A stretch of 64,000 nt of DNA, taken from positions 186,001-250,000 of the forward strand of contig NZ_JAANIG010000001.1 in NCBI RefSeq assembly GCF_011174675.1, in the 5' to 3' direction. Of this stretch, positions 42,511 through 51,419 are shown in pieces (within the stretch, counting starts at the first letter, position 1; each line of letters starts with the position of its first letter). The notes under the pieces are model-generated. The model did no database searches, was not told the origin of the DNA, and was given only the letters and a program-made list of their open reading frames with translations. A program made the translations under genes and the position numbers. The DNA comes from Perlabentimonas gracilis (GTDB taxonomy: Bacteria > Bacteroidota > Bacteroidia > Bacteroidales > Tenuifilaceae).

Positions 42511-43656
42511 TTATCTATTCCATGCAGAGTGCAGATATCCGCCACCTAGTAGTATTTCATCGCTGTATACCACGGTGGGCTGACCCTGCATTGGCGCCCA
42601 TGCCGGGTCGTTAAGTTCAACAATGGCCTGGCCATTACCCCCCAGCTTAAGCGTGCACTCCAACTGCGGATTTTGGCCAAATCCTCTAATCATAACCTTT
42701 ACGTTATTGTGTACACCAGCCTCGACCCCTGTCAGTATGCAGTTGGTTAGCTTAAGCGTATCGAAAAAAAGGCTATCCCATGGACCTATATGTAGCTGAT
42801 TCTTCTCGGCATCGATTCGGACTACGCATTTGTTTTTGGGGATATTTGCAATCCCCCTTTTCTGCCCAATGGTGTACCGGTGAATCCCATCGTGAGTTCC
42901 AATGGTTACACCATTCTCATCAACAATATCTCCAGCAATCCCTTTGTTCAAAATGCTTTGTTCCTCAAGAAAAATCCGATAATCCTTTCCCCTGAGGAAG
43001 CAAACCCCCATGCTCTCGGGTTTTCTTGCAAGCTGCTCAAACCCCCATTGTGCAGCAATAGTTTTCACTTCTGATTTTGTTAGATTACCCAGGGGCATTA
43101 TTGACTTGGCCAAATATTCCTGAGGAAGATTCCAAAGAAAGTACGATTGATCCTTGGCCGGATCAATTCCCCTTAAAATCCTAAAAAAACCATCAATGGC
43201 AGATATTCTTATGTAGTGACCTGTGGCAATTTGGTCAAATCCATTGTCGCTAGCATACTGGTACAGATACCTCCACTTAACATTGAGATTGCAATACGAG
43301 CAGGGGCAAGGGGTTCGGCCAGTAAGATATTCCGATCCATAGTATGGGAATACAGTTGCTTCAAACTCTTTGGATATATCCAGCTGAACCAATGGGATAT
43401 TTAGCTGCTCGCAAATAGTAGAAATTCCAATCATGCTCTCTTCATGCACGTTGGACTTGTAAAATTCGAAGTGAATGGCCGTTATATCAAAACCCTGCTG
43501 CTTAAGCAGGATAGCTGCCGTGGTGCTGTCTACTCCTCCGCTTATGGCTAGCAGTACTTTGCGTTGTTTCTTCAAGGCTAACGATGATGGTTTGTGCAGG
43601 TAAAAGTAGGTATTATGATCAAATTCTGCATTTTCATTTGTATCTTTGATATCCAA
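42511..43656 (-). CDS. mnmA: tRNA-specific 2-thiouridylase MnmA
   Basis: 381 residues. Makes 2-thiouridine at U34 of Lys, Glu and Gln tRNAs. PP-loop SGGVDST (39-45), catalytic Cys in CPCSYCN, the second catalytic Cys in GVCFLRG, and the C-terminal barrel (RYTIGQKRGI, PAWAPMQGQPTVVY) are present. The N-terminus is about 30 residues longer than usual, but the ATG at 43656 agrees with a minus-strand -7 box TATCTTTG at 43673-43680. Divergent from truA, with overlapping promoters; convergent with the kinase gene (9 bp between stops). Confidence 0.95.
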   Translation of the reverse strand: MDIKDTNENAEFDHNTYFYLHKPSSLALKKQRKVLLAISGGVDSTTAAILLKQQGFDITAIHFEFYKSNVHEESMIGISTICEQLNIPLVQLDISKEFEATVFPYYGSEYLTGRTPCPCSYCNLNVKWRYLYQYASDNGFDQIATGHYIRISAIDGFFRILRGIDPAKDQSYFLWNLPQEYLAKSIMPLGNLTKSEVKTIAAQWGFEQLARKPESMGVCFLRGKDYRIFLEEQSILNKGIAGDIVDENGVTIGTHDGIHRYTIGQKRGIANIPKNKCVVRIDAEKNQLHIGPWDSLFFDTLKLTNCILTGVEAGVHNNVKVMIRGFGQNPQLECTLKLGGNGQAIVELNDPAWAPMQGQPTVVYSDEILLGGGYLHSAWNR

Positions 43657-43680
43657 AAAACATAAAACAGTGCAAAGATA
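43641..43680. promoter_or_regulatory. Face-to-face overlapping promoters of mnmA and truA
   Basis: Plus-strand TATCTTTG (43641-43648) drives truA; the same octamer on the minus strand (43673-43680) drives mnmA. The 24-bp gap means the two transcripts would overlap over their first nucleotides. Confidence 0.6.
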
Positions 43681-44425
43681 TTTTGTTGAGTTAGCCTACC
43701 TTGGCACCAATTACTGTGGATGGCAAATACAGCCAAATGCCAATACTGTGCAGGCCGAGCTGGAAAAAGCCCTCTCTACCATCCTACGCCATGAAGTTTC
43801 TACTCTTGGAGCAGGACGTACCGATACCGGGGTTCATGCCTCTTTTTTTGTGGCTCATTTCGATTCACAGATGATTAACCTTCAGTGGGATCAAAAGCTG
43901 CTGGTAAGCCTTAATGAGATATTGCCTAGGGATATAGCCATTAAGGAAATTGTGGCTGTTACTCCCGATGCGCATGCACGATTCTCAGCTCTATCTAGAA
44001 CCTACGAGTACCATATTAGCAGGTATAAGAACCCTTTTAGCGTAGAAACTGCATGGCTGTACAAGGCTCCGCTTGATGTTGATGCTATGAAAAGAGCCGC
44101 CAGCAAGCTGCTTACCTATACCGATTTTACCAGCTTTAGCAAGCTGGGCTCCGATGTGAAGACCAATAACTGCAGGGTGTACACGGCCATGTGGGAGGTT
44201 CAGGAACAGGAGCTGGTTTTTACCATCCGAGCCGACAGGTTTTTAAGAAACATGGTGCGGGCCATAGTGGGAACCCTTGTGGATGTGGGTAGGGGTAAAA
44301 TTGCTGAAGCTGATTTTGTTAAGATCATTGAGGCTAAGGATCGTTCGCTGGCAGGAACTTCGGCCCCTGCCGAGGGGTTGTTTCTCACCAGCATAGAGTA
44401 CCCCGTAAATATCTTTATAGAATAA
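43670..44425 (+). CDS. truA: tRNA pseudouridine(38-40) synthase TruA
   Basis: 251 residues starting MQRYFVELAYLGTNYCGWQI at a GTG. The catalytic Asp is in GAGRTDTGVHA; other family blocks are ARFSALSRTYEY, FTSFSKLGSD, RADRFLRNMVRAIVGTLVDV and a C-terminal PAEGLFL. The open frame begins at TTG 43646, but that codon is inside the -7 box (43641-43648), so the GTG at 43670 is the start. Ends at a hairpin shared with the convergent gene. Confidence 0.95.
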   Translation: MQRYFVELAYLGTNYCGWQIQPNANTVQAELEKALSTILRHEVSTLGAGRTDTGVHASFFVAHFDSQMINLQWDQKLLVSLNEILPRDIAIKEIVAVTPDAHARFSALSRTYEYHISRYKNPFSVETAWLYKAPLDVDAMKRAASKLLTYTDFTSFSKLGSDVKTNNCRVYTAMWEVQEQELVFTIRADRFLRNMVRAIVGTLVDVGRGKIAEADFVKIIEAKDRSLAGTSAPAEGLFLTSIEYPVNIFIE

Positions 44426-44451
44426 ATAAGGCGCTGAAACCAGCGCCTTAT
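44426..44451. terminator. Bidirectional terminator-like hairpin
   Basis: Perfect 11-bp stem ATAAGGCGCTG/CAGCGCCTTAT with an AAAC loop, between the convergent truA and carboxypeptidase-regulatory-like genes; T-poor tail. Confidence 0.7.
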
Positions 44452-44473
44452 ACCAATTTGTTGAATGCAATTG

Positions 44474-44833
44474 CTAGTATGCCGATTTGAGTGTAAACCT
44501 TATATTCCCAGAGATTTCATCAACAGTAATTGATTCCTGCCTATAGCTGATGTACGATGCGTTAAGCTTTGCTTCAACCACGTTCACATTGGCAAACGAA
44601 AAATTTCCATCGAAATCGGTAAATGTTTCTTGCTGGGTTCCCTCAAGGACTACCTTTACGCCAGCTAGAGACTCTCCTGTGCTATGGTCAACCACCTTAC
44701 CGCTTATGCTGCTAATAAATGCGGGTGCCGATGGAGCAATTTTCTCCTCAGATTTTGAGTTGTCGGTTTTTGAGGCCATTAAACTCATTGAGGCCATTAA
44801 GGTAATTATCAGAAGTGTGCTTAGCTTTTTCAT
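44474..44833 (-). CDS. Small exported carboxypeptidase-regulatory-like domain protein
   Basis: 119 residues from the ATG at 44833: signal peptide MKKLSTLLIITLMASMSLMA, a short linker, then one carboxypeptidase-regulatory-like beta-sandwich (ISGKVVDHSTGESLAGVKVV, TDFDGNFSFANV, ISGNIRFTLKSAY). It looks like the N-terminal domain of a TonB receptor standing alone. The upstream ATG at 44860 is excluded because a minus-strand TACTTTTG box covers 44860-44867. Role unknown; perhaps an accessory for TonB receptors elsewhere. Confidence 0.8.
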   Translation of the reverse strand: MKKLSTLLIITLMASMSLMASKTDNSKSEEKIAPSAPAFISSISGKVVDHSTGESLAGVKVVLEGTQQETFTDFDGNFSFANVNVVEAKLNASYISYRQESITVDEISGNIRFTLKSAY

Positions 44834-44859
44834 AATCCTAGTTTTGTTTTGTTCTGCCA

Positions 44860-44867
44860 CAAAAGTA
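44860..44867 (-). promoter_or_regulatory. -7 promoter element
   Basis: Minus-strand TACTTTTG; places transcription start near 44855 and selects the ATG at 44833. Confidence 0.5.
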
Positions 44868-44922
44868 GGGTCATGATGTTAACCTAGTATTAACTCTACC
44901 TAAGGCTTAGGTTAAGTTTAAG

Positions 44923-45564
44923 CTAAGAGGTCTTCTCTTTCTTCTTAATTCCAAATCGCTTTTCTTCGCCTTTGAGCAGTCGCTCAATATTTTTCTGATG
45001 GGTAAACAGCAGCAGTACTGCAATTACCATGGAAAAGATGATAAGCGAGGGGGTAGTGTTGGAGAAAGCAAAAATCAAGATAAAGGGGAACGTAAATGCA
45101 GCAATCATTGAGCTTAGCGAAACGTACTTAGTAAGTAGCAGGGTAACAATAAAAACACCAAGGGTTATAAGGGTAGCCCCTGGGTGTAAGGCTAAAACAA
45201 CACCGGTGAGTGTTGCCACACCTTTACCCCCTCTAAAGTTTGCAAATATTGGGAAAATATGCCCAATCATGGCAGCCATGCCCAGCGCTAGCTGAAAGTT
45301 GATGAAGAACCCTGTTTCGGGGATGTAAAAATCGGTAAGGTAAAGCAACCTGACGGCAGCATACCCTTTAAGCCCATCAACAAAAAACACAAAGAAACCT
45401 GCCTTTGCCCCCATAACCCGAAAGGTATTGGTTGCACCAGCATTGCCGCTACCGTGTTCGCGAATATCGATGTTGTAAAAAATTTTACCAATCCAAATAG
45501 AAGTTGGAACACTTCCTAGGATGTAAGCAAAAGCTATTGTTAAGATCTTAAATAACCATTCCAT
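44923..45564 (-). CDS. plsY: Glycerol-3-phosphate acyltransferase PlsY
   Basis: 213-residue integral membrane protein with about six or seven helices. It uses acyl-phosphate to acylate glycerol-3-phosphate, the first step of phospholipid synthesis. Family motifs: GSVPTSIWIGK near the N-terminus, HGSGNAGATNTFRVMG, and HIFPIFANFRGGKGVATLTG. The C-terminus is basic (EEKRFGIKKKEKTS). Monocistronic. Confidence 0.95.
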   Translation of the reverse strand: MEWLFKILTIAFAYILGSVPTSIWIGKIFYNIDIREHGSGNAGATNTFRVMGAKAGFFVFFVDGLKGYAAVRLLYLTDFYIPETGFFINFQLALGMAAMIGHIFPIFANFRGGKGVATLTGVVLALHPGATLITLGVFIVTLLLTKYVSLSSMIAAFTFPFILIFAFSNTTPSLIIFSMVIAVLLLFTHQKNIERLLKGEEKRFGIKKKEKTS

Positions 45565-45723
45565 TAATTCTCCAATTTGGCGGCAAATTAGCCATAATTT
45601 TTTTTCCTATGCAAATATTTGGGCATTCGTTTTACCCCGTGCCGCTTTGCTTTTTAGCAATAGAGATTGTAAAGTACATTTAATTAGCTATTTTGCATTC
45701 TCAATCAACTAGCCCAAATTTAT

Positions 45724-47907
45724 ATGCAAGTTACAAAGTTATTCCGTACCATTACCACAGTGGCGCTTGTTTGCTTCATTCTCATAGCTCCGCATGCTGG
45801 CAGAGCCGATGAGGGTATGTGGCTCATCTCCCTTGTAAAGCAAAATATGGAGCAGATGCAGCGAATGGGTTTGCAACTTTCGGCCGAGGACATTTATAGC
45901 ATCAACAATAGCAGTGTTAAGGATGCCGTGGTGATGCTCGATGACGGTGGGTGCTCTGCCGAGATAATCTCGCCCAATGGGCTTGTGCTAACCAATCATC
46001 ATTGTGCGGTAAGCGATATTCAGTACCATTCCACTGCAAGCAGCAACCTCCTGCATGATGGCTTTTGGGCCTCTAATCAATCCGAAGAGCTGCCTGTGCC
46101 GGGTAAAACTGCGCTAATTCTTCAGCGGGTTGAGGATGTAACACAGCGCATTATGAGTGAGGTCGATTTCAATGATCCCGATTATTTTTTTCGCGTGCAG
46201 AAGATGGGTGAAAGAATTAGTGGCGAGGTCGAAAAGATGGAGAAGGGTACTCATGCCATGGTGGTTCCTATGTATAGTTACAACAAATTTTATCTTTTTG
46301 TTTACCACAGATTCACCGACGTACGATTGGTGGGAGCACCACCATCGAGCATCGGTAATTTTGGTGGAGATGTGGATAACTGGCGCTGGCCAAGGCATAC
46401 CGGCGATTTTGCGCTGTATCGTATTTACACGGCTCCCAATGGTAAGCCCGCCAGCTATGCAAGGCGTAACGTACCCTATAAGCCTAGGCATCATTTTCCC
46501 ATTTCGCTAAATGGAGTGGGAGAGGGCGATTTTACCATGGTGGTTGGCTATCCCGGAACAACTTACCGCTACTCCACATCTTATCATGCGCTTAACGAGC
46601 GCGATCAGGTGGCACCCTGGGTTGATAAGGTATGGGGCGAATTCATTGCCACCATTAAGGAGGCTATGCAGGCTGACCCTGAGGCCAAGGTGTTACTTAC
46701 CGATAAGCACGATATGTTGGTTAATTTTTGGCAGAAGGATACCTACCAGGCCCAATCCATGCATCGATTTGATGTTGTGCCTCGGCTTAAAGCTCGGGAG
46801 GACAGCCTTTTGGCCTGGGCCAAAAGTGCTACTTCTGATGTTGATTACACTTATGTGTTGAGCGATATTGAGGGTTACTACTCACAACTTCAACACAATG
46901 CTTACGAACCGGTATTCAGAAGCCTAGGGTCATTAGTCCATTGGCCTGTGGAGGTGGGCAGCGTAATATATGAGCTGTATGATTTAATTATGGAGCTGGT
47001 TGCCGATAAACCCTCGAAACGTAAGATCCGACGAGAGGTAAAAAGAGTTCGAAGGGAGCTGCCCGAACTATTCAAGACGTTTCACAAGGAGGTGGACATC
47101 GAGTTATACAGCTCTGCATTGATTAGCCTGCTAAAGCATTTGCCCGATGATTTCGATAGCCCAATTCTAAAGGAGTTGGTGAAGAATGATTACTCCGAGA
47201 TGCTTATTCCAATCGTTGTCGATTATTTTTACGATAAATCGTACTTCTCCTCACCCGAAAACTTGAGCAAGTTTTTGGATAATCCTATTCCCGATAGTTT
47301 GTACTCCGATCCCATCTTTATGCTTCATATAAGCTACGAGTCACTGCTCGAAGATATGTATGATAAGTTGGGGGCGTCGTCGGATAATCTACAACTTGCA
47401 ATGCGCGATTACACCAAGGGGCTGCTTAGCATGGAGCCTGAGGCTCCACACTACCCCGACGCCAACTCCACCATGCGCTTATCGTATGGAAAGGTTGTGG
47501 GCTACAGCCCGCGCGATGGTATGCGCTACAATACGCATACCTACCTAAAGGGTAAGTTTGAAAAGGAAAACCCCGAGGTGGATGTATTTAGGGTTAGTCC
47601 AGTGGAAAAGCGGCTCTGGGAAACATCAAACTTTGGGGCTTATGCCGATAGCGTTGGTGTTCCCATTTGTTTTATTACCGATAACGATATCACCAACGGC
47701 AACTCGGGTAGCCCTGTGCTTAATGCCCACGGGCACTTGGTGGGTGTTGCATTCGATGGAAATTACGAGGCAATGGCCTGCGACTTTGTATTCGAACCCC
47801 ACATGCAGCGAACCATTGTTACCGATATCCGTTACGTACTTTTTGTTATCGATAAGTTTGCCAATGCCCAGTGGTTGATTGATGAGATGACGATTGTGGT
47901 GGAGTAG
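45724..47907 (+). CDS. S46-family dipeptidyl-peptidase, DPP7-type specificity
   Basis: 727 residues: signal peptide (about 1-28, ending RADEGMW), then the chymotrypsin-like S46 fold with an inserted helical domain. Catalytic triad: His in TNHHC (92/93), Asp in GGDVDNW (216-218), Ser661 in GNSGSP. Eighteen residues after the Ser is Gly679 (FDGN); Gly here marks DPP7 (hydrophobic P1), Arg marks DPP11 (acidic P1). It releases dipeptides in the periplasm from peptides, which fits asaccharolytic or peptide-using metabolism. It stands alone, followed by repeat-rich spacer. Confidence 0.92.
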   Translation: MQVTKLFRTITTVALVCFILIAPHAGRADEGMWLISLVKQNMEQMQRMGLQLSAEDIYSINNSSVKDAVVMLDDGGCSAEIISPNGLVLTNHHCAVSDIQYHSTASSNLLHDGFWASNQSEELPVPGKTALILQRVEDVTQRIMSEVDFNDPDYFFRVQKMGERISGEVEKMEKGTHAMVVPMYSYNKFYLFVYHRFTDVRLVGAPPSSIGNFGGDVDNWRWPRHTGDFALYRIYTAPNGKPASYARRNVPYKPRHHFPISLNGVGEGDFTMVVGYPGTTYRYSTSYHALNERDQVAPWVDKVWGEFIATIKEAMQADPEAKVLLTDKHDMLVNFWQKDTYQAQSMHRFDVVPRLKAREDSLLAWAKSATSDVDYTYVLSDIEGYYSQLQHNAYEPVFRSLGSLVHWPVEVGSVIYELYDLIMELVADKPSKRKIRREVKRVRRELPELFKTFHKEVDIELYSSALISLLKHLPDDFDSPILKELVKNDYSEMLIPIVVDYFYDKSYFSSPENLSKFLDNPIPDSLYSDPIFMLHISYESLLEDMYDKLGASSDNLQLAMRDYTKGLLSMEPEAPHYPDANSTMRLSYGKVVGYSPRDGMRYNTHTYLKGKFEKENPEVDVFRVSPVEKRLWETSNFGAYADSVGVPICFITDNDITNGNSGSPVLNAHGHLVGVAFDGNYEAMACDFVFEPHMQRTIVTDIRYVLFVIDKFANAQWLIDEMTIVVE

Positions 47908-47913
47908 GGATGT

Positions 47914-48026
47914 CTGAGAGTCGAAAGTCGGAAAGTTGAAAGTCTTAAAGTCGGAAAGTCGGAAAGTCAAAAGTCAAAAGTCAAAAGTCAAAAGTTGAAA
48001 GTCTGAAAGTTGAAAGTCAGAGAGTC
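47914..48026. repeat. Tandem AAAGTC-based 7/8-mer array
   Basis: About 14 imperfect copies of AAAGTC spaced 7-8 bp, alternating as AAAGTCGG, AAAAGTC and GAAAGTT, immediately after the S46 peptidase stop. Non-coding low-complexity DNA. Confidence 0.85.
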
Positions 48027-48229
48027 GCGTGCCCTGAGCAGTTCGACAGGTGTTATGCTGATCAGTTCGTCAGGTGGTCGGTGAGCCAGCCGAACCGCTC
48101 ACTGGCCACTCGCAGAAGGGTCGGAAAGACAGAAAATGGAAATGTAGAATGTAGAATCCGCAACCCTCAACTCTCAAGCAACCAGGCTCGAGGAGATCAG
48201 TTAGTAGTTCTGCAATCAGATGGCTTGAC
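48027..48229. other. Repeat-rich spacer with palindromic segment
   Basis: Contains two related CAGTTCGnCAGG segments (near 48039 and 48063) and the inverted pair GTGAGC/GCTCAC (48081-48086 and 48097-48102), similar to short palindromic intergenic repeats of Bacteroidota. No gene. Confidence 0.5.
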
Positions 48230-49132
48230 TTACACGGATTTATCGTTGTCGTAGGGTTTAATCTCTATTGGCTCAACATGAATTGTGGTTTCCACATCAA
48301 GCTCCGTGGATAGCGTTTTTTCTATGGCATTGGTTATTCGGTGCGATTCCGCAATGGTCATTTCGTTGGGGAGGTAAATATGGATGGTTAGCTCCTTATG
48401 GTGAATGTAGTTGTGCAGATGGATGTGGTGCGAGTGAACCTCCTGCTCTGCAGCTTGGTTTGCCAGCCTCTTAACATCTTCCACTAGCTTTCTCGAGGGC
48501 TTCTCCCCAAGGATGGTATGTGACGAGCTGCGGATAATTTTGTAGGCTGTGTAAAGAATGAAGAGCGAAACAATTATTCCCATCACCCCATCTATCCACC
48601 AGAAGAAGCGACCAAGCGCAATACCAACCAGTATGGCAACCGACGATATGGCGTCGCTTCTGTGGTGCCATCCATCGGCCTTTACGGCCTGTGAGTTCGT
48701 TTTGCGACCTACGTAGAATGAGTATTGTGCTAGCCCCTCCTTAAGCAGAATGGAGACTACGGTTGCAACAATGGCAATAAGTCCGTACGTTGCCGACTCC
48801 TTGCTTTGGAGGCGCTCAATCGACTCAATAAAGAAATTATAGGCCACCATGGCCAACAGTCCGCCTATTAGAATTGATGTGATTAGCTCGTTGCGCCCAT
48901 GCCCAAACGGATGATCCTTGTCGGCCGGCTTGCGCGACAGGTAAATCCCTAAGATTAGAAAGATTGAACTTAACGAATCGCTTAGGGTATGCCAAGCATC
49001 GGCAATAATGGCCACCGATCCGCTTACAATACCAGCCCAGTACTTTATGATGAACAGAAACACATTCACAGCAATTGATACCCAACCAGCTTTGATGGAA
49101 AGGTTACTATTATGCAAATGATGGGTGTTCAT
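48230..49132 (-). CDS. Cation diffusion facilitator, probably zinc
   Basis: 300 residues, six membrane helices and a cytoplasmic ferredoxin-like C-terminal domain rich in His (HSHHIHLHNYIHH, about 236-248). The metal site is His48-x3-Asp52 (DAWHTLSD) and His156-x3-Asp160 (WHHRSD), the HD-HD pattern associated with Zn2+/H+ exchange in the CDF family. It exports excess divalent metal from the cytoplasm. It starts 18 bp after the LysM-protein gene and is probably its operon partner. Confidence 0.92.
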   Translation of the reverse strand: MNTHHLHNSNLSIKAGWVSIAVNVFLFIIKYWAGIVSGSVAIIADAWHTLSDSLSSIFLILGIYLSRKPADKDHPFGHGRNELITSILIGGLLAMVAYNFFIESIERLQSKESATYGLIAIVATVVSILLKEGLAQYSFYVGRKTNSQAVKADGWHHRSDAISSVAILVGIALGRFFWWIDGVMGIIVSLFILYTAYKIIRSSSHTILGEKPSRKLVEDVKRLANQAAEQEVHSHHIHLHNYIHHKELTIHIYLPNEMTIAESHRITNAIEKTLSTELDVETTIHVEPIEIKPYDNDKSV

Positions 49133-49150
49133 ACTTTAGCCGGATGAGGT

Positions 49151-51172
49151 TTAGTATTGTATTACTGCTTCTTTTCGGTTTGTTTCAGGCTCATTAATAT
49201 ACCTTATGGGGCTTATAACCTGCAGCTTCTTGTTGGTTTCTTCGGCGCTAACAATCTCGTAGTTTTTTGTGTAGTGTATCATATGTACAGCGCTGTTCTC
49301 GAAACCCGTAAGCGAGTTTTGCTGATTAAAGTTAAATTTCGACTGCAATAGGTTTTGCTTATGATTTGAGATGCAGAACTGAAAATCAATCCCGTAATTT
49401 TTCATTGCGGTGAGAAAGTACAGCATCACATCGTACCCCTGGTAGGCATATTGCGTTGGTTCGGCTCTAAACGCATCGCGGTATTTTGTAATGAACGATT
49501 TAACGTGTGGATCGCTATAGCTTACAAAGAAAGGTGTAAAGAGGTGTAGCTGCAGCTGGTAGAAGTAGTCGACCTGAACATTTCGGAACCGCTGCCAGCT
49601 TGGAAAGCCGTAAGTGCTAATGGGGTATTTGTAAATTGTGGAAAGCGCCTGCAAATTCCCTAGCAAATCGCTTACAAAGGCCTCGTTGTTAGTAGGAACC
49701 AGAATAAGATTCTCTCTGTCGAGCGCCAAGCTGTGGCTAATGCGTTCCTGTACATCGGGTGCTGGGCTGCCGGGTCTATAGCTCACCTCCTTAAAGTGAA
49801 TAAGTCTTGATGAGGGGCAGCTCCCTATCCTTTGGGTAATCATATCCTTAAAACTCTCTATCATCGCCCTGTTGGTAGTATCGGCCTCGTGCACCAGCAC
49901 TATATTTTGCCCACCGCAAAAATCGATAATATTTACAAACTCTTGTAGCTGAGTCATGAACGATGGGTTAGCTTGGAAAAGGTAGGGGTTACGTTCCAAA
50001 AGGTAGTTGTTTCGCGAAAGTGGCGACACAATTGGGATACGATGTTCAAGAGCAAACTCTGCAATGGGTTGTAAACACTCTGTATATGCCGGGCCAATAA
50101 TTAGGTGAGCATTCTGCATCCCCTTTTCTAGGGTTAGCTGTCGGGCTTTGTCTGCGCTTCTCTCGGTGTCGTAAACGTGCAGATTTATTGATATCCCCAT
50201 ATCCTTTAGCGTGTCGAGTGCAATGAGAACACCTTGGTAAAAGTTGAGGAAGTTAGCCGTTTGGGGCGATATTCGTTCTCGTCCACTCGAGCGTACCTGT
50301 TCAGTCAATGAGCCACCCAGGTCGCCATTCAGGGTATCGCTAGGCTGAATATCAGCCATTTGGGTAAAGGGTAGCAATAGGGCAACGTTGTATACATCGC
50401 GCCACCTGTTGTACTGGAACGTGTCGCATACCACTGTTGGAGTTACCGTGGCTGGGGCTTCATATTCAGCCATTTCATCAATAACCACAACCGTTTCGTG
50501 GTGTTTGGGCTCTGGCAGCGGCGATGTGTCGGACGGATCCTTGGGTATTCGAAGTATGGTTCCAAGCTTCAAACCATCCTCACCTAACTCAGGATTGAAC
50601 TTTCTGATTACCTCCTCGCTAACACCATATTGTCGTCGGAGCGAAAAGAATCCTTCGCGTGGTTTTACCTCGTGGTAAATAAATCTATCTGAGTCTTTGT
50701 CGATTTGTCCAATGGTGCTAATACGCTTTTTGGGAATTAGTACTACCTGATTTACGTTAATGTCCTCTTCCATCCCGGGGTTTGCAGCGTAAATTTCATG
50801 CAGCTTAACATCGTATTTACGCGTAAGGCTCATCAGCGTTTCGCGGCGCCTTACCACATGGTATATGTAGTTTTCGTCCTCATCGCCAGGCATTACTTCT
50901 TGCCCTTTTACAGGGATTTTAAGCGCCTGATCAACCTGAAGCCCCAGGTATATATCGGGGTTCTCCATGGCTATCTCAATTTGGCTAACATTGTATGCTT
51001 TGCTGATGGAGAAAAGGGTCTCGCCTTGCTGCACAATATGGATATAGTATTGTTTTCCATCAATTCTTACTTTGTCGGTCGATATTTTAACCTTTGTGGT
51101 GGTTTCGGCCTCTTGGGCAATTGCATTCAATGTGCCCAAAGCCAGCAGAATGAATAGGATAAGGTTTCTCAT
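49151..51172 (-). CDS. LysM and ABC-type periplasmic-binding-domain protein
   Basis: 673 residues from the ATG at 51172: signal peptide (MRNLILFILLALGTLNAIAQ), three LysM repeats (YIHIVQQGETLFSISKAYNV; YHVVRRRETLMSLTRKYDV; YHEVKPREGFFSLRRQYGV) that bind peptidoglycan, and a C-terminal Peripla_BP_6/Leu-Ile-Val-binding fold (VALLLPF, NLHVYDTERS, IVSPLSRNNY). Such fusions are typical of Bacteroidota and may sense or tether rather than transport, since no ABC permease is adjacent. The ATG at 51202 is excluded by a minus-strand TAACTTTG box at 51207-51214. Confidence 0.88.
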   Translation of the reverse strand: MRNLILFILLALGTLNAIAQEAETTTKVKISTDKVRIDGKQYYIHIVQQGETLFSISKAYNVSQIEIAMENPDIYLGLQVDQALKIPVKGQEVMPGDEDENYIYHVVRRRETLMSLTRKYDVKLHEIYAANPGMEEDINVNQVVLIPKKRISTIGQIDKDSDRFIYHEVKPREGFFSLRRQYGVSEEVIRKFNPELGEDGLKLGTILRIPKDPSDTSPLPEPKHHETVVVIDEMAEYEAPATVTPTVVCDTFQYNRWRDVYNVALLLPFTQMADIQPSDTLNGDLGGSLTEQVRSSGRERISPQTANFLNFYQGVLIALDTLKDMGISINLHVYDTERSADKARQLTLEKGMQNAHLIIGPAYTECLQPIAEFALEHRIPIVSPLSRNNYLLERNPYLFQANPSFMTQLQEFVNIIDFCGGQNIVLVHEADTTNRAMIESFKDMITQRIGSCPSSRLIHFKEVSYRPGSPAPDVQERISHSLALDRENLILVPTNNEAFVSDLLGNLQALSTIYKYPISTYGFPSWQRFRNVQVDYFYQLQLHLFTPFFVSYSDPHVKSFITKYRDAFRAEPTQYAYQGYDVMLYFLTAMKNYGIDFQFCISNHKQNLLQSKFNFNQQNSLTGFENSAVHMIHYTKNYEIVSAEETNKKLQVISPIRYINEPETNRKEAVIQY

Positions 51173-51206
51173 CTGGAAAAAATATATGGTTTGCATAATC
51201 AAATGG

Positions 51207-51235
51207 CAAAGTTACTCAATCAAAATATAAAACAA
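51207..51235 (-). promoter_or_regulatory. Promoter of the LysM/CDF operon
   Basis: Minus-strand TTG (51235-51233), 18-bp spacer, TAACTTTG (51214-51207). Leader of about 30 nt to the ATG at 51172. Confidence 0.6.
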
Positions 51236-51419
51236 GCATATTGACTAAAAATTGCCCCATTGGTATAGGGTAACCGATGTAATTGTGCTATATAATATCT
51301 GCTTTTTTTATCTCGAAATGAGCCTTTGAGCTAAGGCTTTTTTGGGATTCTAGTTTTTTTGATGTAATATCGTTACGCATACTATCGTTAACCCTAAATC
51401 TAATCACTACTCAAACCCT

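Noticed and set aside
47914-48026. CRISPR array
   Set aside because: Units are 7-8 bp with no spacers, and no cas genes are present; simple tandem repeat.
49151-51172. ABC transporter operon around the LysM/periplasmic-binding protein
   Set aside because: No permease or ATPase gene adjoins; the neighbour is a CDF transporter.
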